64,000 nucleotides of DNA from Paraburkholderia madseniana (lineage in GTDB: Bacteria > Pseudomonadota > Gammaproteobacteria > Burkholderiales > Burkholderiaceae). Position numbers and translations under genes: made by a program. Of this stretch, positions 17,459 through 27,068 are shown piece after piece (the first letter of the stretch is position 1; each line of letters starts with the position of its first letter). The stretch is from assembly GCF_009690905.1 (NCBI RefSeq), contig NZ_VOSW01000020.1, forward strand, positions 1 to 64,000. The letters run 5' to 3'. The notes beneath the pieces were generated by a model. That model was given only the letters and a program-made list of their open reading frames with translations. It ran no database searches and was not told the origin of the DNA.

Positions 17459-18047
17459 ATGTGCCGGATGCGAGTCCCGACACACCATCCCCGCACTGTC
17501 AGCGTGAACGTATCCAACGTATTGATTACATAAATCGCCGTTGAACCAGCATAGGACATGCTGTACGCAAGAATGCCTGGTGAATTCCCGTTGTGCTGAA
17601 GAATGGCCGGCGCGCCGCGCGAGAACAGCTTGTTCCGCTTGCGCGGCGCGCTGAGTCGCGCATTGATCGCGCATTGAACCAGTACGTCGGCGCGCTGGAC
17701 TCCCGGCGATCGGTCGCTTGTGCTCTCCGACACAATTCTTACCGGCAAAGACGTGAGATGGACTCGCTTTTTTGGCTGTCCCGGGACGTATTGGGTGGAT
17801 TAAAACAGGTGGAAGACCAGTCTTCTCCAGAGGCCCGCCTGACTGGGCGGCGCCGATACATCATATAAATGCATGGCGTTCGAAAGCTCGATGTTAGCTC
17901 GACATCGTGGACGCGTGGTACGGCGCTTGCTGCACTCTTCACCACCGTCAGGCGCGCCCATTAGTCGGACCTATCTGTCCAGCTACCGGCGTCTGGCTCG
18001 CACGCGCTTGATCGCCCGTCCACTTCCTCTTCTGGAACTTTAGTTAG
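17459..18047. other. Long intergenic interval, possible gene remnant
   Basis: This 589-base stretch has no complete gene that I can support. On the minus strand a frame covering 17425-17748 contains ILQHNGNSPGILAYSM, then TAIYVINTLD, which resembles the C-terminal part of serine hydrolases related to class C beta-lactamases; no N-terminal part or start is present. The rest, 17750-18047, shows only a small CGATGT/ACATCG hairpin near 17890. Confidence 0.45.
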
Positions 18048-18293
18048 ATGAGCTATCACGACATAGACAAAGAAATCGCCCATCTCGAACTCGTCTTCGG
18101 GAAGATTTCCACCACCGATCGCATTCCACTGTCGTATTGGCGCAATCGGCTGGGCATGTTTCCCAAAACGTTGCTGATGACGACACAGCGCGCCCGCCTC
18201 GCGCGGCTCGAAGCCGCCCTGCGCTCACTCGAGCAGTCCGCGCAAACGCCGGCAGCCGAGCGGCCCATGCGAGCGACGGGCACCCGGTCATGA
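18048..18293 (+). CDS. Small hypothetical protein
   Basis: An 81-residue, mostly helical and basic protein beginning MSYHDIDKEIAHLELVFGK, with a coiled-coil-like segment RARLARLEAALRSLEQ and a disordered tail. No family recognised. It converges with the ArsB/NhaD-like transporter gene 21 bases away. The start lacks a strong Shine-Dalgarno (GGAA about 10 bases upstream), so coding status rests on codon bias and protein-like composition. Confidence 0.55.
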   Translation: MSYHDIDKEIAHLELVFGKISTTDRIPLSYWRNRLGMFPKTLLMTTQRARLARLEAALRSLEQSAQTPAAERPMRATGTRS

Positions 18294-18314
18294 CGCGTTG
18301 CCCTTTATTTACCC

Positions 18315-19565
18315 TTAACCGATCAGGATCCGCGCGGCGAGCGCTAGCGCGAGGGCGGGCAGCATCACCACCACGCCCACTTTGAAAAACTTCATGAAGC
18401 TCACGTCTTCGCCTTCGCGGCGAATTGCGTTGAGCCAGAGGATCGTTGCGAGCGAACCGGTGATCGACAGGTTCGGACCCAGATCGACGCCGATCAGCAG
18501 CGCGTCGATCACGCGCTCAGGACTATGCGCCTGCATCACGGTCGAACTGGCGACCAGACCCGCCGGCAGGTTGTTCATCAGATTGCTGCCGATCGCGATG
18601 ACGCTGCCCGCCCAGCCAGCCGTCGTGGCTTCACTGTGTTGCGTCGCTTCTTGCAGCAGATGGACGAATGTCTTGATGACGCCGGTGTGATCGAGCATCT
18701 CGACCAGCACAAACAACGCGGCGACCAACGGCAGCACGCTCCACGATATTTCCCGGATCATCGGCAGCGGCGATTTGCGCTCCTGGATCAGCACGACCGC
18801 GGCGGTCAGCGCGCCGAGTATCGCGGTGGGCAGGCCGAGCGGGACATCGAAGGCGGACACTGCCAGCAGCACGACGGCCGTCACCGCGATACCCGCAAGC
18901 GCAACGCGCCCACTCGACGACAACTCGAGTGGTTCGAGATCGGCCTCGCAGGTGCCGGCGAGCGCGTCGCGCTGAGTCCAGCGCAACAGCACATAGGTCG
19001 CGACGATCGACAGCAGCGAAGGCAGCGTGAAGCGGATCAGCCAGGCGCCGAGCGCGGGCGTGTGATTGCCGTACAGTACGATGTTGGCCGGATTCGAGAT
19101 CGGCAGCACGAAGCTCGCGGCATTCGCAATGAACGCGCAGACGAAGAGCAAGGGCAGCGGAGGCGTCTTCGCTTTTTTGGCGGCGGCAAAAACGGCAGGC
19201 GTGAGCACGACCGCGGTGGCGTCATTGGAAAGGAAAGCGGTGATGACCACGCCGACCAGGTAGACCAGCAGAAAGAGCTTTCGCGGCGATCCTTTGGCGT
19301 GGTTGACCGCGAAAACGGCGACCCAGTCGAACAGACCTTCGCGGCGCCCGACTTCCGATAGCAGCATCATGCCGACCAGGAAGAGGTAGACGTCCGTGCC
19401 TTTGCCGACTGCCTCGACGGCCAGATCGACGGGAAGCAGGCCCAGCGATACGAGTAATAGCGCGCCGGCGACGGCCCACACGGCCTCGGGCCATTTGAAC
19501 GGGCGGGTGATGACGCCAGCCGTGGCGGCTATGGCAATACCCCAAGACAGGAAGACGGAATTCAC
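18315..19565 (-). CDS. ArsB/NhaD-family ion transporter (SLC13-like)
   Basis: A ~416-residue inner-membrane transporter with 10-12 hydrophobic segments. Recognisable motifs are FLSNDATAVVLTPAVF and the second inverted-repeat equivalent SNLMNNLPAGLVASS, plus FVLPISNPANIVLYG and DLGPNLSITGSLATILW, all characteristic of the ArsB/NhaD group. The best start is GTG at 19565 (or TTG at 19568) with AAGGA just upstream; the in-frame extension to 19655 is hydrophilic and unlikely. No arsR or arsC lies nearby, so arsenite export is not assured; sodium/proton exchange or anion transport are alternatives. Confidence 0.88.
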   Translation of the reverse strand: MNSVFLSWGIAIAATAGVITRPFKWPEAVWAVAGALLLVSLGLLPVDLAVEAVGKGTDVYLFLVGMMLLSEVGRREGLFDWVAVFAVNHAKGSPRKLFLLVYLVGVVITAFLSNDATAVVLTPAVFAAAKKAKTPPLPLLFVCAFIANAASFVLPISNPANIVLYGNHTPALGAWLIRFTLPSLLSIVATYVLLRWTQRDALAGTCEADLEPLELSSSGRVALAGIAVTAVVLLAVSAFDVPLGLPTAILGALTAAVVLIQERKSPLPMIREISWSVLPLVAALFVLVEMLDHTGVIKTFVHLLQEATQHSEATTAGWAGSVIAIGSNLMNNLPAGLVASSTVMQAHSPERVIDALLIGVDLGPNLSITGSLATILWLNAIRREGEDVSFMKFFKVGVVVMLPALALALAARILIG

Positions 19566-19817
19566 CAAGCAGGTCCTTGATTCTGATTGCGCGCGAGCGC
19601 GGATTTTGTAGCGATTAAGCCGGAAAATTAACACAGTGCCACGTCTTTTCAGCAAATCAGACCGCCGTCCGGCTTTATTTCATCCCCATTAGCGTCACGG
19701 CTAGAACAATCTGTTCTCTTCTCCTGGTCTATTCAATTTTCATTGGCATCCCTACTATCCGCATTTACACGCGACACACCGCACGCGGCTCGCACCACGA
19801 ATAGTGAGCATGAACCC

Positions 19818-20372
19818 ATGAATCCCCGTCCTTCAGACGTCAAGCACTACAGCGGCCCTGCCGTCGCATTGCACTGGCTAATCGCATTGCTGATCATCTG
19901 CGGGTTCTATATCGGCTGGATCATGACCGATATCCCTGGCTTCACGCCTACCAAGCTGAAGTACTTCTCGTGGCACAAGTGGATCGGCGTGACGGTTTTC
20001 GTGCTGGCCGTGGCGCGCGTGCTGTGGCGCACCACTCACCGCGCGCCGGCGCTCGACAGCGCTACACCCGCATGGCAGAAGGCTGCGGCCCATCTCGTGC
20101 ACGGCGTGCTCTACGTTCTGATGCTGGCAATTCCGCTGTCCGGCTACTTCTATAGCTCGGCCGCGGGCATTCAGGTGGTGTACCTCGGCATCGTGCCGCT
20201 GCCCACCTTCATCGGCCCGGACCAGGCGCTCAAGGCAAGCCTGCGCACGGTCCATGTGCTGCTCAACTACACGCTGTTGGCACTCGTTGGGATGCACGTA
20301 CTCGCGGCGCTCAAGCATCAATTTGTCGACCGCGACGGATTACTCGCACGGATGATTCCGTTCCTCAAATGA
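19818..20372 (+). CDS. Cytochrome b561-type membrane haem protein
   Basis: A 184-residue four-helix diheme protein of the bacterial cytochrome b561 family. Candidate haem ligands are the histidines in ALHWLIALL, SWHKWIGV, HLVHGVLYV and VGMHVLAALKH. The ATG at 19818 starts directly before the first helix; an upstream frame to 19743 is less likely. It is followed by two YceI genes in the same direction, a common grouping in which the cytochrome may exchange electrons with quinone in connection with the lipid-binding YceI proteins. The exact reaction is unknown. Confidence 0.92.
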   Translation: MNPRPSDVKHYSGPAVALHWLIALLIICGFYIGWIMTDIPGFTPTKLKYFSWHKWIGVTVFVLAVARVLWRTTHRAPALDSATPAWQKAAAHLVHGVLYVLMLAIPLSGYFYSSAAGIQVVYLGIVPLPTFIGPDQALKASLRTVHVLLNYTLLALVGMHVLAALKHQFVDRDGLLARMIPFLK

Positions 20373-20468
20373 CACACGAGCAACGGCCGATTGGCTACAG
20401 CCTGTTGGCAATCTAATTCCCAACGGTGCGCAATCAGCGCGCGTGGGTTCGATAGGATGCGTACCACT

Positions 20469-21032
20469 ATGAAATCAAACTTTTACCACTCCATTCTGGC
20501 CGGCGTCGCCGCCTTTTCATTCTTCGGCGCAGGCCTCGCGCACGCCGATGTCGACACCAGCAAAAGCACTGTCGTCGCCACGACGAAGCAGATGAACGTG
20601 CCGGTGGACGGCAAATTCAAAAAATTCTCGGCGCAACTGAATTTCGATCCCGCCAAGCCGACCGCCGGCAGCGCCAATGTGTCGATCGACACCGGCAGCT
20701 ACGACCTCGGTGCCGACGACTACAACAAGCAGGCCCAGGGCAAGGAATGGTTCGATAGCACGACCTATCCGGCCGCGACGTTCGTCTCGAGCGCGATTGC
20801 GCCGGCCGGCGGCAATCAGTACAAGATCACCGGCAAGCTCACCATCAAGGGCAAATCGCAGACCGTCGTGGTGCCGGTCACCATCGCCAGCCAGGGCAAT
20901 ACGCAGACATTCGACGGCGCATTGCCGATCAAGCGTTCGCAGTTCGACGTCGGGACGGGCGAATGGAAAGACACGTCGGTGGTCGCCGACGAAGTCGTCA
21001 TCAAATTTCACATCGTTGCTTCGAAGAAGTAA
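20469..21032 (+). CDS. YceI-family periplasmic lipid-binding protein (first)
   Basis: A 187-residue exported protein: signal peptide to about AGLAHA, then a lipocalin-like YceI barrel. Signature pieces are FDPAKPTAGSANVSIDTGSY, QAQGKEWFDSTTYPAATFVS and GKLTIKGKSQTVVVPV. Members bind isoprenoid quinone-like or other amphiphilic molecules. A start at 20457 is also possible. It lies between the cytochrome b561 gene and a second YceI gene, 48 bases from the latter, so the three are probably cotranscribed. Confidence 0.93.
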   Translation: MKSNFYHSILAGVAAFSFFGAGLAHADVDTSKSTVVATTKQMNVPVDGKFKKFSAQLNFDPAKPTAGSANVSIDTGSYDLGADDYNKQAQGKEWFDSTTYPAATFVSSAIAPAGGNQYKITGKLTIKGKSQTVVVPVTIASQGNTQTFDGALPIKRSQFDVGTGEWKDTSVVADEVVIKFHIVASKK

Positions 21033-21080
21033 CGGAATACACCTAAGCGTCACAGCACTTTCTGAAACCTGGAGAATAAA

Positions 21081-21659
21081 TTGAAGAAACAACTTTTGCT
21101 CGCCGCTGGCGCGCTGACCGCAGCCATGTCGTTCAACGCAATGGCCGCCGATACGTATCAGCTTGACCCGATGCACACCTACCCGAGCTTCGAAACCGAC
21201 CACTTCGGCGGACTGTCGAACTGGCGCGGCAAGTTCAAGAAGAGCAGCGGCACCGTGGTGCTGGATCGCGCGGCGAAAACCGGCACGGTGGACGTGACGA
21301 TCGATATGAGCTCGGTGGATATCGGTAACGACAAGCTCGACTCGGAACTGGTCACGGACAAGTTCTTCGACGCCGCCAAGTACCCGACCGCGACCTACAA
21401 GGGCACGCAGATCCGCTTCGACGGCGACAAGCCCGTGGAAGTGATCGGCACGCTGACCATGCATGGCGTGACCAAGCCGGCCAACCTGAAGATCGAATCG
21501 TTCAAGTGCATCATGAACCCGATGCTCAAGCGCGAAGTGTGCGGCACCGAATCGACCCTGACGTTCAATCGCGACGATTTCGGCGTCGACTTCGGCAAGA
21601 CCTATGGCTTCAAGATGCTGACCACGCTGAATATTCAGGCTGAAGGCATCAAGCAGTAA
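21081..21659 (+). CDS. YceI-family periplasmic lipid-binding protein (second)
   Basis: A 192-residue YceI protein with its own signal peptide (cleaved after about AMA). It matches the canonical group better than the first copy: [59 protein letters not shown] and [16 protein letters not shown]. Translation starts at TTG, supported by GGAG 7 bases upstream. A cysteine pair near [17 protein letters not shown] is kept. Likely binds an isoprenoid lipid in the periplasm. Confidence 0.95.
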   Translation: MKKQLLLAAGALTAAMSFNAMAADTYQLDPMHTYPSFETDHFGGLSNWRGKFKKSSGTVVLDRAAKTGTVDVTIDMSSVDIGNDKLDSELVTDKFFDAAKYPTATYKGTQIRFDGDKPVEVIGTLTMHGVTKPANLKIESFKCIMNPMLKREVCGTESTLTFNRDDFGVDFGKTYGFKMLTTLNIQAEGIKQ

Positions 21660-21681
21660 TAGCTGCTCCCCTGTAGCTTGC

Positions 21682-21711
21682 GGCAGGCGGCGGAATAACT
21701 CCCCGCCTGCC
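21682..21711. terminator. Hairpin between convergent YceI and DUF1254 genes
   Basis: GGCAGGCGG pairs with CCGCCTGCC across a 12-base loop, midway between two converging genes. No T-run follows, so a bidirectional, factor-assisted terminator is the reasonable reading. Confidence 0.5.
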
Positions 21712-21735
21712 CGTTCGACGTCACGACGTGACCAT

Positions 21736-23085
21736 TTACTGTCGCTCAACAGGCGGATAGGCGAACGTGAGCGAAAGATGCGGGGCCCGCGGCACGTAGA
21801 GACGCAACGCCAGATAGAACCCTGCAGACGGCGCCGGTAACCAGTTGCTACGCAGCGCGGGGTCCACAGGCTCCTTTGCAGAAATGGCGATGCGCAAACC
21901 TCCGTCGCTGTCATAGCGCAGTCCCTGCGTACGGTCACCAATCGAATAGCGCTGAAGCGGATTTTCGACGAGCATTCGCGTCGTCTTGTCGTACATCGTA
22001 ATTGACCAGAACGCGTCAGTTTGCGGCAGCGCATCCGGCTGGAAGTGGAGCAGGTATTGCATGCGTCCGTCGAGCGGCGCGTCCGCGGCATCGCGATCGG
22101 CGATGATGTACATGGCTTCTTCGACCCCAAGCGCGCCAATATAGTTGAGCGCAACCTGCGCCCGTTCGCGATACCGGGTACCGAACGAATCTCTCACAGC
22201 GACAGGCAGTGCCCACCCGCCCCCCAGCGCGGACGGCAACGCCCCGCTCAATTCATCAAGCACTTCCGTCAGCGCCCTTTCGATCGCATCGTGTTGCTGA
22301 TGACTCAACGCGTCCGCATCGAGACCCGGGCCGATGCCGCAGATGGCGAAGCACGCGAGATCGTCCGCGGCTTCAGCAGGCGGAGGGCATTCCGCCAGCG
22401 CATGATTGACCATGCGCACGAATAGCGTGGCGTCCCCTGGCCTGTCACCCGGTTGCATACCCGCATCGATCAGACTGGGCACCCTCGCGCCGGAACCCGG
22501 CAGTGGCCGCAATTTCAGACGATCCTGTAGTGCAACCACTTGCGCGACATCGTCCGCGCCATCCACCAGAATGCGTCCGATCAACCACGTACTGTCCGTC
22601 GGGCAGGCAATCGCCTGTACGCCGTCCGGCACCGTACCGTCCCAGTCGGGACCGTGCAGCAGAAATACCCCACCGTCGTTTCCGGTGGTCCGGGTGCCAA
22701 CATAGGCAAACGGGTTGGTATAGAAATCCAGCAGGCCCAGCACGAAATAACGCCCCGGCATGGGTGGCGCATCCAGCAGCAACGGTCCATGAGCAAGATC
22801 GAGCCAGGTGCTCGAGTAAAGGGTGTCGTTATTCGGCGTGACCACTTCCCGATTCCGGGGACCCAGCGGCTCTCGCGTGTGGACCCATTGATTGGCCCAT
22901 CGCCAGGTTGATTCCGGCGAGCCGCCGGCAAAGTGCCCCGCGCTGTCGCGCCGCGCCGAGGTCGCGGATCGCATGCGCGACATTTCGTAAAGCGGCAAGG
23001 TGAAGAGCACGGCTGCACGCGCGGCGGCGGCGAGGTCCTGATTTTCCGCCAGCGTGGCTTGAGCGTTGGTATCGAACGTAGACAT
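21736..23085 (-). CDS. DUF1254/DUF1214 domain protein (second of pair)
   Basis: A 449-residue protein carrying an N-terminal DUF1254 region (VTPNNDTLYSSTWLDLAHGPLLLDAPPMPGRYF, split over ~85-115) and a C-terminal DUF1214 region (FWSITMYDKTTRMLVENPLQRYSIGDRT). No signal peptide or membrane segment is visible, unlike many family members. The function of the family is not established. It is paralogous to the gene 13 bases upstream and probably cotranscribed with it and with the MFS transporter. Confidence 0.9.
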   Translation of the reverse strand: MSTFDTNAQATLAENQDLAAAARAAVLFTLPLYEMSRMRSATSARRDSAGHFAGGSPESTWRWANQWVHTREPLGPRNREVVTPNNDTLYSSTWLDLAHGPLLLDAPPMPGRYFVLGLLDFYTNPFAYVGTRTTGNDGGVFLLHGPDWDGTVPDGVQAIACPTDSTWLIGRILVDGADDVAQVVALQDRLKLRPLPGSGARVPSLIDAGMQPGDRPGDATLFVRMVNHALAECPPPAEAADDLACFAICGIGPGLDADALSHQQHDAIERALTEVLDELSGALPSALGGGWALPVAVRDSFGTRYRERAQVALNYIGALGVEEAMYIIADRDAADAPLDGRMQYLLHFQPDALPQTDAFWSITMYDKTTRMLVENPLQRYSIGDRTQGLRYDSDGGLRIAISAKEPVDPALRSNWLPAPSAGFYLALRLYVPRAPHLSLTFAYPPVERQ

Positions 23086-23098
23086 AGGTTGGTTTCAG

Positions 23099-24421
23099 TT
23101 AGCAGTTCAGATTGCGGACAGCCGGAATCTCGTAGCGGTTTTCAAGGAACGCCGCGCGAGGCTGATAGAGTCGCAGGATCAGATAGAACCGCGCTGAGGG
23201 AGCGGGAAGCCAGTTCGCCTCAACGGCTGGCGCGTCGTGCTGGATGAGAATGCGCAGGCCGCCGTCCGCTTCGTAGCGCAGGCCCTCGGTTCGATCGCCA
23301 ATCGCGTGGCGCGCGAGCGGATTCTCGACGAAGAAGCGATCCGCGCCGTAAAGCGAGATCGACCACAAGGCGTGCACCGGCGGCGGGCCACCCGGCGGGA
23401 AATACAACTCGTAGCGATGGCGCCCGTTCAGGTGCTCGCCCGCGCCATCGAAATCGGCTACGGCGTAGACGGCCTCAGTCGCGCTGAGCGCGCCGAGTCC
23501 CTTCATGGCCGTGCAGGCGCGCAGCAGATAGTCGCTGCCATAGCGGCCGAGCTTCAGGTTGTAGCCCCAACTGCGCCGCCCACGGCTTTCGGTGTGAGCG
23601 GCGATCAGCCGGTGAGCGTCCTCATAAGCGAGTTGCAAACCGCGTCGCACGAAGGGCGAAAGCATCTCAACATCGATCGGTTTGCCGGGGTACAGGTCGG
23701 CGCGTGCGAGGAGGCCGAACAAAGCCGTTTCGTCAGCGCGTGGTGGCACATCTTGAAGCGCATTGAACAGGTTCTGGAAAAAATCAAGCGCCGGCTCGGT
23801 GCTCGCGCGCCAGTCTCGCACGCAGGCGAATCCCACTGCGTCACGCCCGCTGAGAGCAAATCCTGACGCTGCCTGCTGAGCCTCAGGCAAGTCATCGTCT
23901 CCCTTGACAAGCACGCGCCCCAGCATCCACACGAGGGGCGTCGGGCAAGCGATCGGCTCTGCGTTCAGGCTCGCGGGTGCTGCCTCGCTCGCGCGATGCA
24001 GCACGTACCGTTTGCCGGAAGAGCCCGCGTTAAGCGGACTCAAATTGACGAAATTGTTGGTGAACGCATCAAGCAACTCGATGACGTAATACCGGTCCAC
24101 GTCCACCGCGGGAATGTCCATCACGACCGGACCGTCAGTGAGATCGATCCACGCGTTCAGATAAAGAAAGTCGTTCGCTGGTGTAACGATGTCGCGATCC
24201 TGATGTGTCCAGCGGCGCATGCTTGCGTGGATCGAATTGAACGGCGCACGCAGGGGGCTCGTCGAGACGGGAGATGTATGCATTGCACACGTACGTATCA
24301 CCTCGACAAGCGGATAACCATATATGGCAACCGGCGCCGCGGCCATCCTGACGAACGCCACCCTGGGGTCGTCGTCCTGCGTCGAAATTGCCTCGCGTGT
24401 CTCTATCGCATTGCTATTCAT
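23099..24421 (-). CDS. DUF1254/DUF1214 domain protein (first of pair)
   Basis: A 440-residue paralogue of its downstream neighbour, with the same order of DUF1254 (VTPANDFLYLNAWIDLTDGP) and DUF1214 (LWSISLYGADRFFVENPL, HAIGDRTEGLRY) regions. It starts inside the 3' end of the MFS gene, overlapping it by 8 bases, so translation is likely coupled. Cytoplasmic by lack of a signal. Such cytosolic DUF1254 pairs beside transporters suggest a catabolic role, which is inference only. Confidence 0.9.
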   Translation of the reverse strand: MNSNAIETREAISTQDDDPRVAFVRMAAAPVAIYGYPLVEVIRTCAMHTSPVSTSPLRAPFNSIHASMRRWTHQDRDIVTPANDFLYLNAWIDLTDGPVVMDIPAVDVDRYYVIELLDAFTNNFVNLSPLNAGSSGKRYVLHRASEAAPASLNAEPIACPTPLVWMLGRVLVKGDDDLPEAQQAASGFALSGRDAVGFACVRDWRASTEPALDFFQNLFNALQDVPPRADETALFGLLARADLYPGKPIDVEMLSPFVRRGLQLAYEDAHRLIAAHTESRGRRSWGYNLKLGRYGSDYLLRACTAMKGLGALSATEAVYAVADFDGAGEHLNGRHRYELYFPPGGPPPVHALWSISLYGADRFFVENPLARHAIGDRTEGLRYEADGGLRILIQHDAPAVEANWLPAPSARFYLILRLYQPRAAFLENRYEIPAVRNLNC

Positions 24422-25754
24422 GAGTGTTCCGTACAAAAGTGGTCGGGATCGCGCCGATCTGCGCGCAGGTCGACGCCAGACCCGCAAAGCGGCGCCGGTC
24501 TCCGGCCGGGTCTACCAGGCACGCCGACGCGACGCCCGCGACCACGGCGAACCCGCCGGCCAGTGCGATGCCCAAGCGATAGCCCGTTAAGGCGTCGCCA
24601 GCCACGTCGATGATCTGGCCCATGACAGCCGGCGTAATGAGTCCCGCCAGGGTGGTCACGCAGATATTGATGCCGAGCACGCCCCCGCGCTGACGGGCGG
24701 GCACCACCTCGCCCGCCAACGCGACACCCGTCGTGAAGGCAAACGACGCGAGCGAGAAACCGACCGTCACGGCGGCGATCAGCGCCGCACCAGGCGGCAA
24801 TACCGGCATCAGAAGGAGTGCGCTGCCCGACACCACGACGGCCGCCGCACCCAGCGTGCCCCGCGCATGACGGCTGGCGATGCCGCGCTTCATCAAGCGT
24901 TGCGACCACCAGCCGAGCAGCGGCGCCATGACCATCTGGCCGAACGCGGGCAATACAACAATCCATCCCACTTGCATCAGCGAATAGCCCGCTACTCTGA
25001 CCAGATAACTTGGCAGCCAGATCGTCGAGAGCGCGAGCACGACGTACGCCGCAAATCCGGACAGATTGCAGCCAAGGCATGTGCGCGATAGCAGCAATAC
25101 GCGTAGCGGTATCTTTTCCTCCAGCGATGCGGCCTGCGCGACCAGGGCGCCGGGCGCACGATCGCCGGCCGATTCGAGCGGTCCTTCACGGCCGATAGCG
25201 AGCCAGACGATGCTCCAGACGAGACCCACCACCGCGAGGGTCAGGAAGGCCGCGCGCCAGCCAAAATTCAGAATGATTGCGGTAATGACGGGCGCGATGA
25301 ACCCGGCCCCGAACGCCGCGCCGATCGTCAGCAGCGCGGTCGGCAAGGTCCGCTCCGCGTCCGGAAACCATTTGTAGAGCGAGTGAATCGCGACTGGATA
25401 AGCGGGACCTTCGCTCGCGCCGAGCAGTATTCGCGACATCACAAGCGTGGTGGGCACCGCGGCGAGGAGCAGCGGCGCCTGCGACACGGACCAGACGACG
25501 GCCATGGCCAGCAACAGCCAGCGGGTTTTCACGCGGTCCGACAACAGCCCGACCAGCAGAGACGAAAGCGAAAACAGCAGGAAAAAGCTGGCGGCGATGC
25601 GCCCGAACTGGGTATGCGTCAGGCCGAGTTCGCGCATGATCGGCTCGGCTGCAAGCCCCATCAGCGCCTTATCGGCAAAGTTGATCGCAAGGAAAAAAAA
25701 CAGGCCGGTCACCACGATCCACCGGTGACGGATGTCGTGCGTCGAGAGTTGCAT
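24414..25754 (-). CDS. MFS transporter, anion:cation symporter (ACS)-like
   Basis: A 446-residue permease with 12 predicted helices. Recognisable blocks are the first helix region FFLAINFADKALMGLAAEPI, the loop GLLSDRVKTRW, and RILLGASEGPAYPVAIHSLYKWFP, which resembles hexuronate/glucarate and aromatic-acid transporters of the ACS group. Of two adjacent ATG codons (25757, 25754), the second has better spacing to GGAG. It heads an operon with two DUF1254/DUF1214 genes, and a LysR gene lies 158 bases upstream on the same strand. Probable substrate: an organic anion. Confidence 0.9.
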   Translation of the reverse strand: MQLSTHDIRHRWIVVTGLFFFLAINFADKALMGLAAEPIMRELGLTHTQFGRIAASFFLLFSLSSLLVGLLSDRVKTRWLLLAMAVVWSVSQAPLLLAAVPTTLVMSRILLGASEGPAYPVAIHSLYKWFPDAERTLPTALLTIGAAFGAGFIAPVITAIILNFGWRAAFLTLAVVGLVWSIVWLAIGREGPLESAGDRAPGALVAQAASLEEKIPLRVLLLSRTCLGCNLSGFAAYVVLALSTIWLPSYLVRVAGYSLMQVGWIVVLPAFGQMVMAPLLGWWSQRLMKRGIASRHARGTLGAAAVVVSGSALLLMPVLPPGAALIAAVTVGFSLASFAFTTGVALAGEVVPARQRGGVLGINICVTTLAGLITPAVMGQIIDVAGDALTGYRLGIALAGGFAVVAGVASACLVDPAGDRRRFAGLASTCAQIGAIPTTFVRNTHE

Positions 25755-25912
25755 CATGTCTCCAGTCGCGGCTATCCGGGACGTCGCCCTCAAGCTGAAG
25801 GCGGCCTCGTTGCCGCGTCGAAGACATTGAACGATGCCTTGATCAATAAGACAATTGCATAGTTTTCATCGAATTAATGTGTTTTCAACATTTATTCGAC
25901 TGGGTGCCGCGT

Positions 25913-26821
25913 TCACGCAGGTTTCACCGCCGCCACACGCTTGATGGCCATGATCGCCTGCTCGGCTGCCGGCGAAAGCGTACGTCCAGCCAGATGGACG
26001 ATTGCGAACTGCAGCCACAGATGCGACCGGGATGGCACCGACAGCGCGACCAGACCGGCCGAGCGCTCCCGTTCCCAACCCGACTGCTCGGTGAGCAGCA
26101 GCAGCGCATCCGTCTTGCGGGCGTACTCACGCAGCACGTTGACGTCGTTGCAGGTCAGGTGAAACTCCATTTCCTGTGTGGGCGGAAAACGCAACCACTT
26201 GCGCAGCGACTCGCGCATCGCCTCCGGCAGCGGAACCGATACGACGGGATAACCTGAGAGTTGCTGTACCTCGATCGGATCGTGCTGGGTCAGTGGGTGA
26301 CCCTCGCGAACAAACCAGGCCGCTCGATGCCTCGGCAATGCAATGACCTCGAGCTTGCTGCTCGACGGCACGCCGCGAATGTCGACGATCAGAAAATCCA
26401 GTTGCTCCGCGTGTAACAACTCCAGCAGATTCTTCCAGTTGTCGACGGCGGCGTTGATGCGCAGATTCGGATGGCTTTGGGCGAGTTCGTCCAGTGCAGC
26501 GGGCAACAGCATCGCAGCCGGATAAGGCCCGGAGCCAAAGTTCACCGAACCGAGATCGTGGCTTTTCAGCAAATCCACGTCGCGCAACAGGCAGCGTGCT
26601 TCGAACAGGACCTTCCGCGCGCGCTGCACGACCGTCTGGCCGGCGGGCGTGATGCGTACTTCGCGGGTGCTGCGGTCAAACAGCACCATGTCCAGATGCT
26701 CTTCGATGGTCTGAATACTTCTGCTCAGCGCCGGCTGACTCAGATGGACGCGCACGGCGGCTCGCGCAAAGCTGCCCTCTTCTGCGAGCGCAACGACGTG
26801 TTCGAGTTGGCGAAGATTCAT
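25913..26821 (-). CDS. LysR-family transcriptional regulator
   Basis: A 302-residue LysR-type regulator. The HTH occupies residues ~1-60 (LEHVVALAEEGSFARAAVRVHLSQPALSRSI in two pieces, TIEEHLDMVLFDRSTREV), followed by an effector-binding domain beginning near GSVNFGSGPYPAAM. The ATG at 26821 matches the canonical MNLRQLEH opening. It sits directly upstream of the MFS/DUF1254 operon and probably controls it. Confidence 0.93.
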   Translation of the reverse strand: MNLRQLEHVVALAEEGSFARAAVRVHLSQPALSRSIQTIEEHLDMVLFDRSTREVRITPAGQTVVQRARKVLFEARCLLRDVDLLKSHDLGSVNFGSGPYPAAMLLPAALDELAQSHPNLRINAAVDNWKNLLELLHAEQLDFLIVDIRGVPSSSKLEVIALPRHRAAWFVREGHPLTQHDPIEVQQLSGYPVVSVPLPEAMRESLRKWLRFPPTQEMEFHLTCNDVNVLREYARKTDALLLLTEQSGWERERSAGLVALSVPSRSHLWLQFAIVHLAGRTLSPAAEQAIMAIKRVAAVKPA

Positions 26822-26988
26822 GGGATCGGGAGGAATAGTTGGATTTCGGCCGCGCTCGTTCAGGTGCGGCGTGACGATGCATCGGAGTGTCACATAGTTC
26901 GGCTCGGCGGCAGACCCCGTTCTTCGCAACACGCCCCGTTTTCGAGGCTTAAACCGAGGCTCAAACAGGCTCGCCGCCCAGACAACCT

Positions 26989-27006
26989 CTTGTTATAATT
27001 CTCTCA
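26989..27006 (+). promoter_or_regulatory. 18-bp element upstream of deoR-type gene, shared with deoC upstream region
   Basis: CTTGTTATAATTCTCTCA lies 63 bases before the regulator start. The reverse complement of 37432-37449, upstream of deoC, reads CTTGTTATGATTCTATCA, identical at 16 of 18 positions. The embedded TATAAT could also act as a -10 box, so the element may combine promoter and operator. Confidence 0.6.
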
Positions 27007-27068
27007 TCAACGCGAACAAAACATAACGCGCCTCCACACTGCGCTCCACACCACGCGACAGGACCTCC

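Noticed and set aside
20517..22154. A 545-codon minus-strand frame across the two YceI genes
   Set aside because: It overlaps two well-supported plus-strand YceI genes and the start of the DUF1254 gene in another frame; no domain is seen.
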